From Rhabditoides inermis (Eukaryota > Nematoda > Chromadorea > Rhabditida > Rhabditidae), in the NCBI GenBank assembly GCA_963966185.1, contig CAWZYM010000005.1, positions 1 to 64,000 of the forward strand: a stretch of DNA of 64,000 nucleotides, read 5' to 3'. Positions 25,012 to 55,865 of the stretch are shown one piece after another (positions within the stretch are counted from its first letter, which is position 1; each line of letters begins with the position of its first letter). The notes beneath the pieces were generated by a model. The model was not told the origin of the DNA. It made no database searches and saw only the letters and a list, made by a program, of their open reading frames with translations. A program made the position numbers and the translations under genes.

Positions 25012-25727
25012 TCACTCAACATTTTTATTATGCGATCTCCCTCTCTCATGTGTTGTTATAGCAAGTCCGCTGTCAGAATGTTTTCGTATTTGCATTCGGG
25101 TATCGTCAATCGTTGTTTATTGTTTCGTTGCGTTATCTGTGCATGATAAAGTATATATCGATAAATTCTATTTGAAGTTTATTGTATGCATGTGTTCACG
25201 GTATTTGTAACCGTTTATTATATTGAAATATCATACACTCGGGTGTACGGTAGGGAAATCGTTTGAGCTCAATTTCATATTCATTGGATTACAATAGCGA
25301 AATAGTTCAATGATGTATTCTCGACAATTTAAAAAAAAATTATCAAAACAAAACGTCAGGGAACCAACTGTCGCCAGACTCCCGGGAAATTTTTTTAAAA
25401 AGCGTAGTGTTTTGTCGTGACGTTGTGTAATATAGCGATTTGCGGTCACCGCTTGTCCTCATTACATTTGTATTACATTTGTTACATTTCATTGCTGGTG
25501 AGTGTTTACGATAATGTGCAAATGTGTACGTTAGCTTTTGTTCGACCATTTAATTGAATACTATTCTGACCACTCGCCTATTTACAGCCGCGTCGTCCGC
25601 TTTTGGTGTGTGCAGGGTGCGAGAGAGCTCGCTCGTTTGGTTTGTTCTCTCTTGCCTGGAGTCGTGTGAGTGCCACGCGGCAGCTCGTTTCTGCGTGTGA
25701 ACATTCGAAAGAACCACTCCACTTGCC
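25012..25727. other. RBM12 to GOLM-like intergenic region
   Basis: About 700 nt that include the RBM12 3' UTR and the promoter/5' UTR of the next gene on the same strand. No gene, repeat family or hairpin is evident. Confidence 0.5.
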
Positions 25728-27097
25728 ATGTTTTCCGGCGGCAGCAGCAGTCGCAAACCCCTCATTAGGTCCTCCAACACTCACGCGCCACGCTCACTGC
25801 TTTGCATTTCAGACAGGGCTCATCGGGCGGCGGCGTGCCGAGCATGCGCAACTGGCCGCTGTTCTCGTTCCTGTTCGCGCTCGTCTTCTTCTTCTACCTC
25901 TTCTACGTGTACCAGTCGCAGTCGGCCGAGTTTGCGCTGCTGCGCGAGCAGTTCGACCAGACCAACGCCAAGCTGCGCGCCGTGCAGTCGCAGCTCGTCG
26001 ACACGCGCGCCTCCCTCGAAGCGGCCGCGAGCGACGCCAACACGTGCAAGACCGCAATCGACTCGTGCAAAACGAAATACGATGGTCAGTCATGGCCGTA
26101 CTTTGACGTAACGGTGTGGTGATTGCAGACTGCAGCCAGCAGCTGCGCTCGCAGAAGCTGAGCGTCGACCAGCTCACCTCGGACAAGGCGCAGCTGAGCG
26201 AGAAGGAGGAGACGGAGGCCAAGGAGCTCGCCACACTCCGGGAGAAGACGGTGGGTGTGATTATGACACGTACAAAAACGAAATGTCTCATAAGAACCTA
26301 GAATGGTCAGTTTTTGCGCTGAGTGGAAGATGCAGATTCACTAATCGGGTAGTGATGTGTCATGCGATTCGATGCAGGATGAGTTGACGCGCGAGAACAC
26401 TGGCCTGAACCAGCTGAAGGGCACGCAGGAGTCGCTCATCGCGCAGCTCAACGAGACTGTGCATTTGTGAGTTGCCCTATCATTTCACGGCGTATTGTTC
26501 ATATGCAGGCTGCGTGCCGAACTCGAACCGCTCAAGGCTCAGCAGCAGCGATCCGCCGCACCCGCCAACCCCGAATCCGCACAGGTGTGTTTTGCGCTTC
26601 AGTGATTGTTGGTTTTTGTCTGTGTGTAACTATCAGTACCGGTTGTGTGTGTTTATATTTTACTTGCCTTCCTCAGGCTCAGGTTGCCGTTGCTGCCGCA
26701 TCGACGACGAATGCATCCACAGTTTCGAACGGAGACTGTAAGTCTCGTCTCTCTCGCTTTTTGATTGCGGATCATGTGCTTTTAGCGGTGAAAGTGAATG
26801 GAGTGGGCGTGCCGCCGGTGGTCGCCGAGCAACAGAAACAGCCGGACAATGGTGAGTGCGGAAACAAGGCGAGGCGAGTGACTAAGTGGGTTCAGTGGAA
26901 GGCGCGGCGGAGATGCCTCCTGCGAATCCGGGCGATAGGGTGAAGATGGAGGCAGCAAGGGATGCAGCGCCTGCTCCCGTGGTCGTCAAGGGAGACTATA
27001 AGGATGATGATGGTTAGTGGAGAAGTGCGCAAAAGAGAGAGCGCATTTGTGTATTACAGATAACAAGGACGGAGTTGAGAAGGACGACGAGAACTGA
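25728..27097 (+). CDS. GOLM1/GOLM2 (CASC4)-like type II Golgi membrane protein
   Basis: Nine exons join in phase: 25728-25768, 25813-26084, 26129-26250, 26378-26466, 26509-26584, 26677-26737, 26786-26851, 26896-27012 and 27060-27097, giving 293 aa. A short cytosolic N-terminus (MFSGGSSSRKPLIR) precedes one membrane anchor (FSFLFALVFFFYLFYVY) and then a coiled coil (residues about 45-200) with a CKTAIDSCKTKYDDC segment. The tail is Pro/Ala-rich and then acidic. This is the layout of the GP73/CASC4 family, which cycles through the Golgi. The C-terminus contains GDYKDDDDNKDG across the last intron, which happens to include seven of the eight FLAG-tag residues. The family is inferred from layout and coiled-coil character rather than from a signature motif. 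Confidence 0.55.
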
Positions 27098-27408
27098 GTG
27101 ATCACCTCGTCACCAATGTACCAGTATAACTAAGTGCTTTAGACGCTCTTTTACTGAGAATTCACTATTTCACTACTCCCAGCAATAATATCAGCTTTGG
27201 TACTCGATTTCAGTTTCCTTCCAAAAGACATATTTATTTCGCATTCTGACACACGTTCTAATTTATTTGCCATGATTGTATCTGTGATTGCATCGACTAC
27301 GTTTAAGGGAATACACATTGTGTTAGTATTTGATGTATTGTTGAAATGAGTGTTTCTAGTCGAGATTTTAAGTGTAAGTGGTAAGGGGTGGTGTGAGTAG
27401 ACGGAGAA
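27098..27408. other. Convergent 3' region
   Basis: About 310 nt between the stop codons of two convergent genes. It is AT-rich 3' UTR sequence with no other feature seen. Confidence 0.5.
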
Positions 27409-29875
27409 TCACTCGGTATCGCGGGCGTTCTTCATTTTGCGGGTGTGCGTCCGACGACGAGTCTGGAATGCGTATCTCTTTTTCAACCCCCCCCCTCTCT
27501 GTCTCTCTCTCTCTCTTTCCCCACTCACTGCGGGCGCAGCGAGGGGCAGAGCGAGTGCCTTGTCAATGAGGGCAGTGTCCATGTAGATGGCCTTTGCCGC
27601 CTTGTGCTGTCGCACCTCCTCGAATGTGCGCTGGTTCGACGGACCGAGAAACAGACCGCTCGCCAGATTACGCTCCTGGTACGTGATGTTGCCATCTGCA
27701 AGACATGTTGTACAACGACGAAAGCGAGATATAGAGGGAAAAGGAGAAGGTGGAGAGAATGATGGCGGGAGAGAGAGAGAGATCAAGAAAGAGAAATAGA
27801 GAGAGAGTGAGAGAGAGCGAGAGAGAAAGAGAGAAATAGAGAGAGTTTCTCACGCTTGTCGCACGTGTCCTCGAATCCCTTTTGCTTGGGTGTGGAGAAG
27901 AGCACCGACCAGAGGTTGATGCTCGCCCGCTTGCGTTCCTCCGCCTGCTTCACCTCTGCCAACCACAATGTAACAAGAGCAAACCAGGGTGAATCCCTCA
28001 CCCTTATACTTGTCGAGCCACGTCTGCGGCAGATACTGCAGGTGCTTGAGCAGCGAGTCCAGCAGCAACTCCTTGGCCTAGAACAATAGCGTCACAATTA
28101 GTGTTGGGCAAAATCCTAATCCGAGTTGGATTTTGGATTTTGGATTAATCAAAATCCCAGATATTCAGGGTTTTGGATTTTGGATTAATCCGTAATCAAA
28201 AATTGTGGATTTCGGGTTTTGGATTAACCCAAAATCCAAAATTTTTGGATTTTGGATTTCAGATTAATCCAAACTTTGGATTTTGGATTAATCCAAGTTT
28301 TACATTGTCTTTTTGGCATCTTTATGCCTTATTAATAGTAGAATTTGGTGTTTTTGATGTTTCTGTAACGTTACAAAGGCGCCGTTATAGATGAAAGCTC
28401 AAATAAAGTGAAATTTCATCATTTAAAACGACATTATTTTAACAATTTGTAAACGAGTAGATTAATCCAAAATCCAAAACCCGGATTTATGGATTTTGGA
28501 TTTTGGATTAATCCAAATCCCCAAAAAACTGGATTTCGGATTTCGGATTAATCTGAAATCCAAAATTTCTAAGATTTTGGATTAAGATTCGGATTAATCC
28601 GATTAATCCACGATTAATCCAAATTTGGATTAATCCTGCCCAACACTAGTCACAATCATTTAAATCACCACTTCTTCACCTTGTTTCTGTCGCTGACGAG
28701 CTGTCTGGTGGGCTCGTCCATGGGAGTGTCGCTGATGCGCACAGTCCAGTCGATAAGAGAACACATCGCACGATCCAGCAGACCGAGAGACTGGAACGAG
28801 GTAGAAGATCAACATAGAACACACTACCTCCTCGTCGAGGGGAGCCTTTCCAGCAAAGAAGAGGGCGAGATGCTCGTTCTGTCGGTGGTCGAGAATCGTC
28901 TCGAGCACTGCCTCCTTTCGTGCACGCCACAACACACGCGCCGCCACCAATTCCCAGTACGCCTCGTCCTGAAACGATTCTATACACATAAAGCGCTGTT
29001 TGATTGTACCTTCTCTGTCTCATTCTGAGGCATGTCCTCTGCAGATCCCATGCGAGCAGCCTTGTTCCTCTTCTTTCCCATCTGGGACACGTCCTCAGCG
29101 GAAGCCATGCGAGCACCCTTGTTGCCCTTTTTGTCCACATGGGATAGTTCTTCAGCAGACGATCGAGCTTTGTTTCCCTTCTTGGCCTTCGCGTACGCGT
29201 ACACCGACACATCAGACTTAGTATCCTCGGCACTCATCCTCAACTTCTTCACAGGTTTGCGAAGGCTTGCCTTCATGTACACAGACACGTCTTCTTTGCA
29301 ATCAGCAACCTTTATGATAAATTGCAATATTAATAAGAAAAGTATAACAAGACCTTTGCACGAACAGAACCACCGTCTTTGGGCATCACCACATTGTCCT
29401 CATTCGGCTTCACCTACGTTATGTGCCGTTCGAATGAGAAAGATTAAACACACACCGGAACATTGGCAATGTGCTCAGCTGCTTCGTCAGCTGTCTTTTT
29501 CGGAGTAGCAGGCGCAACGATCGCATGGTCGTCAAATACAGCATAACCAGCCATCTCAGGGGGGAGCATGGGAGGAAGATCGAAGACACAACCACCTATC
29601 AAGCGGTGATAAGCTAAGAAGTTTGAAATTCACCTTCTCGAGGAGAGGAACCATCCCCTTTCCAACGCAGCTTGTAGCCCGTATTCACGACACATCGAGC
29701 AGGACGAGAATTCGTAACTTTCTCAAACACAGTAGGCTCGTCGATTGTCACGGAAGGAATAGACCTAACACATAACAACATAAACGTAAACAAAGCTCGA
29801 ATACCTCCGTCCTCGAAATCCAGGAACATGCTGAGCAAAATTCTTCCTCAACTCTCCCGCGCCCAGGACCGGCAT
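27409..29875 (-). CDS. Unrecognised 450-aa protein with short K/N-rich tandem repeats
   Basis: Eleven exons join in phase: 29875-29805, 29764-29634, 29595-29456, 29413-29354, 29309-29010, 28968-28828, 28790-28680, 28077-28002, 27955-27854, 27695-27529 and 27462-27409. I do not recognise the family. The first 100 residues could be a small folded domain (FEKVTNSRPARCVV). Exon 5 (100 aa) carries about three degenerate repeats of the form KKxNKAARMxSAEDVSQ. The C-terminal 200 residues are helix-rich and conserved-looking (DEAYWELVAARVLW, LLKHLQYLPQTWLDKY, YQERNLASGLFLGPSNQRTF) and end in a basic tail (RRRTHTRKMK). There are no membrane segments or signal peptide. The basic tail suggests a nuclear or nucleic-acid-associated protein, but that is only a guess. 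Consistent phase over ten introns shows it is real. Confidence 0.8.
28091..28656. mobile_element. hAT-type MITE with 8-bp target site duplication
   Basis: A 550-bp element (28099-28648) begins TAGTGTTGGGC and ends GCCCAACACTA, an 11-bp perfect terminal inverted repeat. It is flanked by GTCACAAT on both sides (28091-28098 and 28649-28656), an exact 8-bp duplication as made by hAT transposases. Inside are many copies of GGATTTTGGATTAATCC in both orientations and no open frame. It lies in an intron of the unrecognised 450-aa gene, which keeps its splice sites. Confidence 0.92.
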
Positions 29876-30015
29876 CGCAGACAGAAATGAAAACTATAAA
29901 TCTAGAACAAAATGAACAAACCACCGACCGAGGCAAGCAAAGAAGAAATGAACAAGTCAAAAATAAAAAGAAACAATTTATGAGAAAACAAACAACAATG
30001 ATGCTCGCTCCTCGT

Positions 30016-30270
30016 TTAGTGCTGCTTCTTGCGGAAAGAGCAGCCCTCGGTAAGGCGGGCCTTTCCTCCGGTGGGCTGGCACAGAACCTGGTTGCATCCA
30101 ACGCACACAACGACGTTCTGGGCGTGCGAGAAGACGGTGGTGATCTTGTAGCATCCGGGGCACTTGACGTCCATGAAGTAAGAGTTGGGGTGCTGGACGA
30201 GGCGCTTCAGCTTGTGCTTCTGCCTCTCCGCAGCGGGATCGGGGTGAAGCAGATCAATGGCCAGAGGCAT
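30016..30270 (-). CDS. rps-27: 40S ribosomal protein eS27 (RPS27)
   Basis: One coding exon of 84 aa with the full family signature: MPLA start, [19 protein letters not shown], then [15 protein letters not shown] and [16 protein letters not shown]. The four zinc-binding cysteines (CPGC and CVGC) are present. It is a component of the small ribosomal subunit. A TTTCAG acceptor lies 24 nt before the ATG, either from a 5' UTR intron or a trans-splice site. The promoter probably lies in the gap shared with the divergent OSCP gene. Confidence 0.98.
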   Translation of the reverse strand: MPLAIDLLHPDPAAERQKHKLKRLVQHPNSYFMDVKCPGCYKITTVFSHAQNVVVCVGCNQVLCQPTGGKARLTEGCSFRKKQH

Positions 30271-31216
30271 AGTGTATCCTAGTTGAGCGGGAGTGCTGAA
30301 ATGAAAATGGAAGTTATGAATATGCGTCAAAGGAAATGAAACACCTCACGAGATTGTTGTCGGAATAACAGAAAAGAATAGAAAAATATTGAATGCATCG
30401 CAAAAGTACTTATATACACAAACATATTGCACAATACTGAGCATTATCAAAGCAACATTACGCAATATGTGGAAAGATGGATTAGCGAGCAGTAACGTTA
30501 TAACAAACTCAATAAATGATAAACAAAATAGCAACCTCATCATACGCCAAGCAAAAATGAATAGACAAGCATACAGTCAGAATTTACCTAAAAGACAATA
30601 ATGAGAGACTAAGACAATCATGAGACGAAAAACGCGCAATAAAAGGGATAGCATTTCACGTTACCATATTCAATTTACATCAGTAACGCAGTTACAGCAT
30701 TTACATAACACACATGCCATAGGAAACAGCAATAAAAAGAAAAAGAAGTATTTTTGAAACCGAGAGAAGGATTCGCTGCGTATCGCTCGCGAGGTCGAGC
30801 TGATAGTCAGTTTTCGTTGCGGGACCATTTGGAAACAGGCCAGAGCCATTCCTTGCAATTTTCACGTTCATGGTTCGTTTCTAATGTACTAACGTTGTAT
30901 GTTTACAAATATCGATTTTTTGTTTACCATATTATAATCCAGAAAATAGTTTCACTCACTTCAAACTATCAGGTTATTATGAGTTTTTTTTTTCATTGTG
31001 AACGTGATTTGTTCGACTTTTACTTTCTTTCATTCGAAACTTTCTGTGATTGAAGGCACGTTGTTTGATATTTCAAACTCTATTATTCGTTGTTTTCTTA
31101 CGTTTACGCTTGAAGTAACAAAACATTTAACCATGCAGATGTTAAGCATGTCATTTCTTCGCGGTTACTGGTTGGTGCGTGGTTGTATACCTGTCATATT
31201 TGTATTTTCAGGTAAG
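30271..31216. promoter_or_regulatory. Divergent promoter region of eS27 and ATP synthase OSCP
   Basis: About 950 nt between two highly expressed housekeeping genes, AT-rich, with no repeat or gene visible. It must hold both promoters and the 5' outron or UTR of each. Confidence 0.45.
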
Positions 31217-32084
31217 ATGGCTTCTCAGATTGTGAAGAGGTCTTTCTCCCTGTCGGCTGTTGCCCGCAGCGGACAGCTGGTCAAGGCCCCCGTCCAGACT
31301 CACGGAGTTGAGGGACGTTATGCTGCCGCTCTTTACTCTGCTGCCCACAAGCAGAACAAGCTTGATCAGGTGGACAAGGACCTTCAGGCTGTCCGCGACG
31401 TGTACAACTCTAACAAGTCTTTCCGTGTGAGTTTCATTATCACATTCGTGCATGATGCAGTTGTTTATTTTGATTAATTTCACTTTCAACCACTTACTTA
31501 TGGTCTTCATGGTACTATTGTCTTCTTATGGTACTATTTAGTTTTTTTAGGAGTTTGTCCTGGACCCTACCCTCAAGGCTAACAAGAAGAAGACCACTAT
31601 CTCCGCTATCGCCAAGAAGATGAACATCTCCAAGGAGTCTGAGAACTTCCTCGGTGAGTTTTCATATTGATTGATTGACATGTTGATGTTATGGTTTTCT
31701 TTGTCTCAAATGTGTCATGCACATGGTTGCAGGAGTTCTTGCGGAGAACGGACGTCTCAACAAGCTCGATGCTGTTGTTGGATCGTTCGAGACCATCATG
31801 CGCGCTCACCGTGGCGAGCTCTTCGTCCAGGTTACCTCTGCGGAGCCTCTGTCGAAGCAGCACGAGTCTGCCCTCAACGATGCTCTGAACAAGGTTGCTT
31901 TAATAAACAATGCTTTATATAATCATCATTGTAGCTGGCCAAGTCTGGAAAGGTCACTATCACCTACACCGTCAAGCCCGATATCCTCGGTGGCCTGATT
32001 GTGAACATCGGCGACAAGTACGTCGACCTCTCGATTGCTTCGAAGATCAAGAAGTGCAAGGATGTCCTCACCAGCGCTATCTAA
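31217..32084 (+). CDS. atp-3: Mitochondrial ATP synthase subunit O (OSCP)
   Basis: Four exons join in phase (31217-31426, 31551-31653, 31733-31893, 31935-32084) to 207 aa, the length of the nematode protein as I recall it. The N-terminus (MASQIVKRSFSLSAVARSG) is a mitochondrial presequence. The core has GVEGRYAAALYSAAHKQ, then FETIMRAHRGE, TSAEPL and the terminal VTITYTVKPDILGGLIVNIG followed by DKYVD, all hallmarks of OSCP/delta. It joins the F1 head to the peripheral stalk of complex V. An AG acceptor lies 6 nt before the ATG. The next gene (NMD3) begins only 167 nt after the stop. Confidence 0.97.
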
Positions 32085-32251
32085 TGTTTTGTAGAGATAA
32101 TTGATGTGTAGAGAGGAGTAAATTTTATGCGAGTTTTTTGTTGTTGTTGTCTGATTCGAATGATTTTGAAGAAAATTCAGGCTACGGCCTATCTGATATT
32201 GAATTTGTCATGTTATTTATTGCTGATTTTATTTCTTGTTCAGCTCGAGAT

Positions 32252-34696
32252 ATGGAGCAACTCGCTCCTTCTCAAGCGGTTGGCTTGATTGCTTGTTGCG
32301 AATGTGGATTGCCCATCCCTCCGAATGCGGCGAACATGTGTTCCGGCTGTCTCCGCAGCCGAGTTGATATCACCGATGGAATCACGAGGACAAGTACGTG
32401 AAAATTATTAATTAATACAGTTTATCGTTTCACTCAGGTACTCTTTACATCTGCAAGTTCTGTGAGCGATACTTCGTTCCTCCGAATGCTTATATGCGTG
32501 CTGAACTGGAGTCCAAGGAGCTTCTGTCGATTTGTCTTAAGAAGCTGAAGCCAGCCATGATGAAGGTAATTGCAATTATTTGTGTTATTTGATATGTGAA
32601 TATTTGTAGGTGCGTCTTGTTGATGCATGCTTCGTCTGGACCGAATCGCATTCGAAGCGAGTGAAAGTCAAGATGACCGTCCAGAAAGAGGTGGTATTTT
32701 TATGATGACCTTTTTATAATTGATGTTAAGGTGTTCACTGCTACAATCCTCCAGCAAGTCTTTGTTGTTGAGTTCACTATCGCCAACCAGGTATTTCAAA
32801 TTTTACTGAATGGTCAGGGAAAATCATTCAGATGTGTGATGATTGCCGACGCGCGGAAGCGAAGGATTTCTGGCGTGCCTGTGTACAGGTACATACTATT
32901 CATTTATTTTATTTATTATTCTGGATTTTCTAACTGTTTAGCATTGTAGGTCCGTCAGAACTCCGAGTTCAAGAAGACGCTCTTCTATCTGGAACAGCTT
33001 ATTCTCAAACACGGTGCGCATGCAAACACCACGGGAGTCAAGCCGGGTATGTTTTTTTTCTTTTTGTTTGTGAACTACTCTCTGATTTCTCAATTTTGTT
33101 CATTATCTTATGTTTCAGTACCTACTGGTATCGATTTCTTCTATGCGAAAGTGCAAGATGCCCGCAAGCTGGTTGACTTCCTGCAGACCGTTCTCCCTAT
33201 CAAATATCACTATGCGCAGGTGTTTATTTTTTCTTATGATGTATCATTTCTGTTCATTTTCTTCAATTATTGCTTTCAGGAGCTTGTCACTCACGACACG
33301 AAGAACAACACGTACGACTACAAACACACGTTCTGTGTTGAGATTGTGCCTATCTGCAGGGATAACATCGTGTGTCTCCCGAAGAAGGTGATTCATTATT
33401 CTCTTTTTTTTGTTATTTGAGAATGTTCAGCTGGCACAGTCTCTTGGAAACATGTCGCAACTGTGTATCTGTCTCCGTGTCTCCAACGTGATCAGTCTTA
33501 TCGACCCGACTAACCTCACTATGACTGATGTCAGCAGGTGGGTTCATTTTCTCTTTAGAACCACTTTGAAATTATATTATACTAAAGATTTTTTCAAATG
33601 ATTTTGTTTTATATTGTTTTCTAGCACTGTGTTCTGGCGCGAGCCGTTCGAGTCGCTTTGTCAGCCGAAGATGCTGAGCGAGTTCTACGTGTTGGATGTG
33701 GATCATGTGGATGTGGATATGAAGCCCGGACACGGACACGTTTCCCGCAAGCATCAGCTTGCTGATGTGTGGCTTGTACGTTCCGATCAGGTAATTATAT
33801 ATTTTCTTATTGATTTGACTATTCGATCTAAATCCATTGTATTAGGTTGGCAAGTCTGATGCCCAGCAAATGTCTGCCCGCACTCACCTCGGACACTTGC
33901 TCAACGTTGGAGATACTGTGATGGGTTAGTTATTTTTTGGCTTTTGTTCATTTTTCTCTTACACTTTGTGTTCGTTTAGCGTTCGACTTGCGCAATTGCA
34001 ACGTGAACAACCGTGTTTTCGACGACATGAAGCAGGAAGATATTCCTGATGTTATCATTGTGAAGAAGGTGAGTATTTCTGTTTGTATTGTTTCAATTAT
34101 TTGATTAGGTTGTTATGCATTAAATGTAGGTGTTCAACCGCGCTCGTCGCGTTGCCCGCCGCCAGTGGAAGCTTAAGCGTCTCGTCATCGACGGAAACAT
34201 TGTCGGAAACGAAACGGCCTCAGTTGCCGATGAGTTCAATCGGTCAGTGCATTGTGCATACTACCACTCATTATACACGCATCCACCATATATTATCTTC
34301 TCCACGGTGAAAAAAGTCTATTTCAGATTCATGGACGATCTGGAAGAGGATTCCATCATGCGTGAGAAGGTTAACATCTATAAGGTGAGTGTGTTTAAAA
34401 AGTATATGTGGTATTGTTCTTGCTTATCAGTTATCAGCCGGATTCCGAAAATACGGTATTGTTTTTACATGGAGAGGCATTTTCTTGTTTCCTTCACGAT
34501 GGTAGCATGCATCGCGTTGTAATGTAAATAATAATTATTTTTTTTCCAGGATGAGAACAAGTTCGGTATGGTGGAGACGGACAATGAGGACGACTTGCCG
34601 CCGGAGGGTCCGTCGATTGACGAAATGCTGGACGACATGTGCCTCGACGAGGCGCCGCCTATGTTCGAAGACAGAGAAGATGAGATGGAGGAGTAA
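32252..34696 (+). CDS. nmd-3: NMD3, 60S ribosomal export adaptor
   Basis: Fifteen exons join in phase (32252-32393, 32438-32565, 32610-32690, 32731-32790, 32832-32888, 32950-33046, 33119-33219, 33280-33387, 33431-33537, 33625-33790, 33846-33924, 33980-34068, 34130-34242, 34327-34384, 34550-34696) to 510 aa (human 503). The N-terminal zinc-binding cysteines are clear: CCECG, CSGC, CKFC and CDDC. YICKFCERYFVPP, KKTLFYLEQLILKH and VPTGIDFFY are typical of NMD3. The acidic C-terminus, rich in Leu and Met, fits the nuclear export signal region. NMD3 carries the pre-60S subunit through the nuclear pore with exportin 1. An AG acceptor lies 8 nt before the ATG and a T-rich tract separates it from the OSCP stop. 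Confidence 0.97.
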
Positions 34697-35260
34697 TGGA
34701 TCCAACCTTCCGTATTATACGTTTACTTATTGATATTGTTGAGTTCGTTATGTGTTGTTGTTCAAGTACATAGTTGTTTGGTTCTTGCTTGATTCCATAG
34801 TTTACATTTGGGATGTTGTTGATTGCTTTGTTGAAATGTTTTCAAATAATCGGTACATAAACATTGTTATGAATATGTACGCTATAGTACAGACAGTGAT
34901 TTCGGTTGTTATATCCGGAAAATCGTATTGCTTATAGTGTGAGATTTAATGGTCGAAGTGCGACCTTGAACGGAGAGAAAGTGGCAGTGATCAGGAAAGA
35001 CCTCTCGCCTCTGTTAGAGGATTTTTCCTCCCCTCCCGCAACATTATTGATTCGGTAGTGAGAGGAGAGAGAGAGAGAGAGACTGCGCGACGCGACAGAT
35101 GGTCCAATGCCTATAACGTTTCGCTTCAATATCAATAGCATGGGTCAATTACGCATGCTATTGATATTGTTTTATTCATGTTTGTTTTGTTTGTGGTTTC
35201 AGGCGTGCTAATGTGGTGAATGGTAATCGTGATCATCTACTTGTATTTGTGCGATCGGCT
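34697..35260. other. NMD3 to LRRK interval
   Basis: Contains the NMD3 3' UTR, a short GA tract at 35065-35082 and a perfect inverted repeat (35127-35142 with 35154-35169). A TTTCAG acceptor at 35202 precedes an in-frame stretch leading into the LRRK start. Confidence 0.5.
35127..35169. repeat. Perfect 16-bp inverted repeat
   Basis: CAATATCAATAGCATG at 35127-35142 faces its exact complement at 35154-35169 with an 11-nt loop, just upstream of the LRRK gene. Confidence 0.85.
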
Positions 35261-55001
<19,741 letters not shown>

Positions 55002-55375
55002 CCTCCATCCACAGTCGCGCCACTTTTTCCCGCTTCAAATCGACACATTGTGATACTGTTTCTAGTCGAGTGTGTTTCATTTGTCCCAGCTAGTTCGCCA
55101 CTATCAGTGGTACGCATAACGTGTATGACGAGTGTATTTGCATTTTATGGATTTATGGTGTACACCAAAATCAGTTTGATTCGCGTTTTAAAACCCTGCA
55201 TTCTAGGTTCACTGTCACACTTTTTCACATTCCACTTTTTGAAGTTCGTTATAAACTAGTCACACTGTATGCGCTATTATTTGTTGCGGAGAAAAAAAAC
55301 ATGTTCGATCGGTTCAATATCTTCTCGATTATTAATGGGTTATTGGAACCTTTATGTAGTAACTACTTCTTTCAG
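55002..55375. other. LRRK to LSm10-like interval
   Basis: 374 nt of AT-rich sequence with no canonical AATAAA before the next gene on the same strand. The interval ends in TTCTTTCAG directly abutting the next ATG. It could be an intercistronic region. Confidence 0.5.
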
Positions 55376-55765
55376 ATGGGGTTGGAAGAGAAGCTGTTGG
55401 TTCGTGGACTCACAGCCTTTGTGAGCGGCCTTGTCGGAAAGAAGATCATTGTCGAGCTACGCGCCGGAACTTATGTCATAGGTAGGCTGGAAAACTGCGA
55501 CTGCTACCTCAACCTGCGCGTCAACTCCGCCACAGTGATTCGTTATCGCAGCAGTGAGTACGCCGATCAGTTCTTCATTTCGGGAAAGCACATCAGGCAA
55601 GTCAGCTGATCATAACATGTTCAATTGTTCTAAATCAGGTACGTGCATCTCGACAACTACTTGGACGTTGTTACCACCGTCAACAGGGCCGTCAAGAACA
55701 TGAGGCGCGGGCCTGTGAGAAAAGCGCGTGGAGGACGGACCGCTCACAACAGGCAGCTCAAGTGA
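55376..55765 (+). CDS. LSm10/SmD1-like Sm-fold protein
   Basis: Two exons (55376-55596, 55639-55765) join in phase to 115 aa. Sm1 is visible in LVGKKIIVELRAGTYVIGRL followed by ENCDCYLNLRV (the D-x-x-x-N-x-x pattern of Sm folds), Sm2 in FISGKHIRYVHLD. The FxxGxxxRYVH core fits LSm10, the U7 snRNP subunit, a little better than SmD1 (IRGNNIRYFILP), but the C-terminus is basic (RRGPVRKARGGRTAHNR), as in SmD1. The intron begins GCAAGT: a GC-AG intron. The ATG directly follows a TTTCAG acceptor. Either a histone pre-mRNA processing or a splicing role follows from the family; which one is uncertain. Confidence 0.7.
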
Positions 55766-55819
55766 ACGAAGTGATACGTGTAAACAAAAACGTGTTGATA
55801 TTTTGTATTGTTTATCTAC

Positions 55820-55825
55820 AATAAA
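55820..55825 (+). promoter_or_regulatory. AATAAA polyadenylation signal for the LSm10-like gene
   Basis: AATAAA about 55 nt after the stop codon, only 40 nt before the convergent COX7C stop, so the two 3' UTRs probably overlap. Confidence 0.7.
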
Positions 55826-55865
55826 CCTATGGAACAAGAGTTCGGTCGCGAATAGATAAACACAT

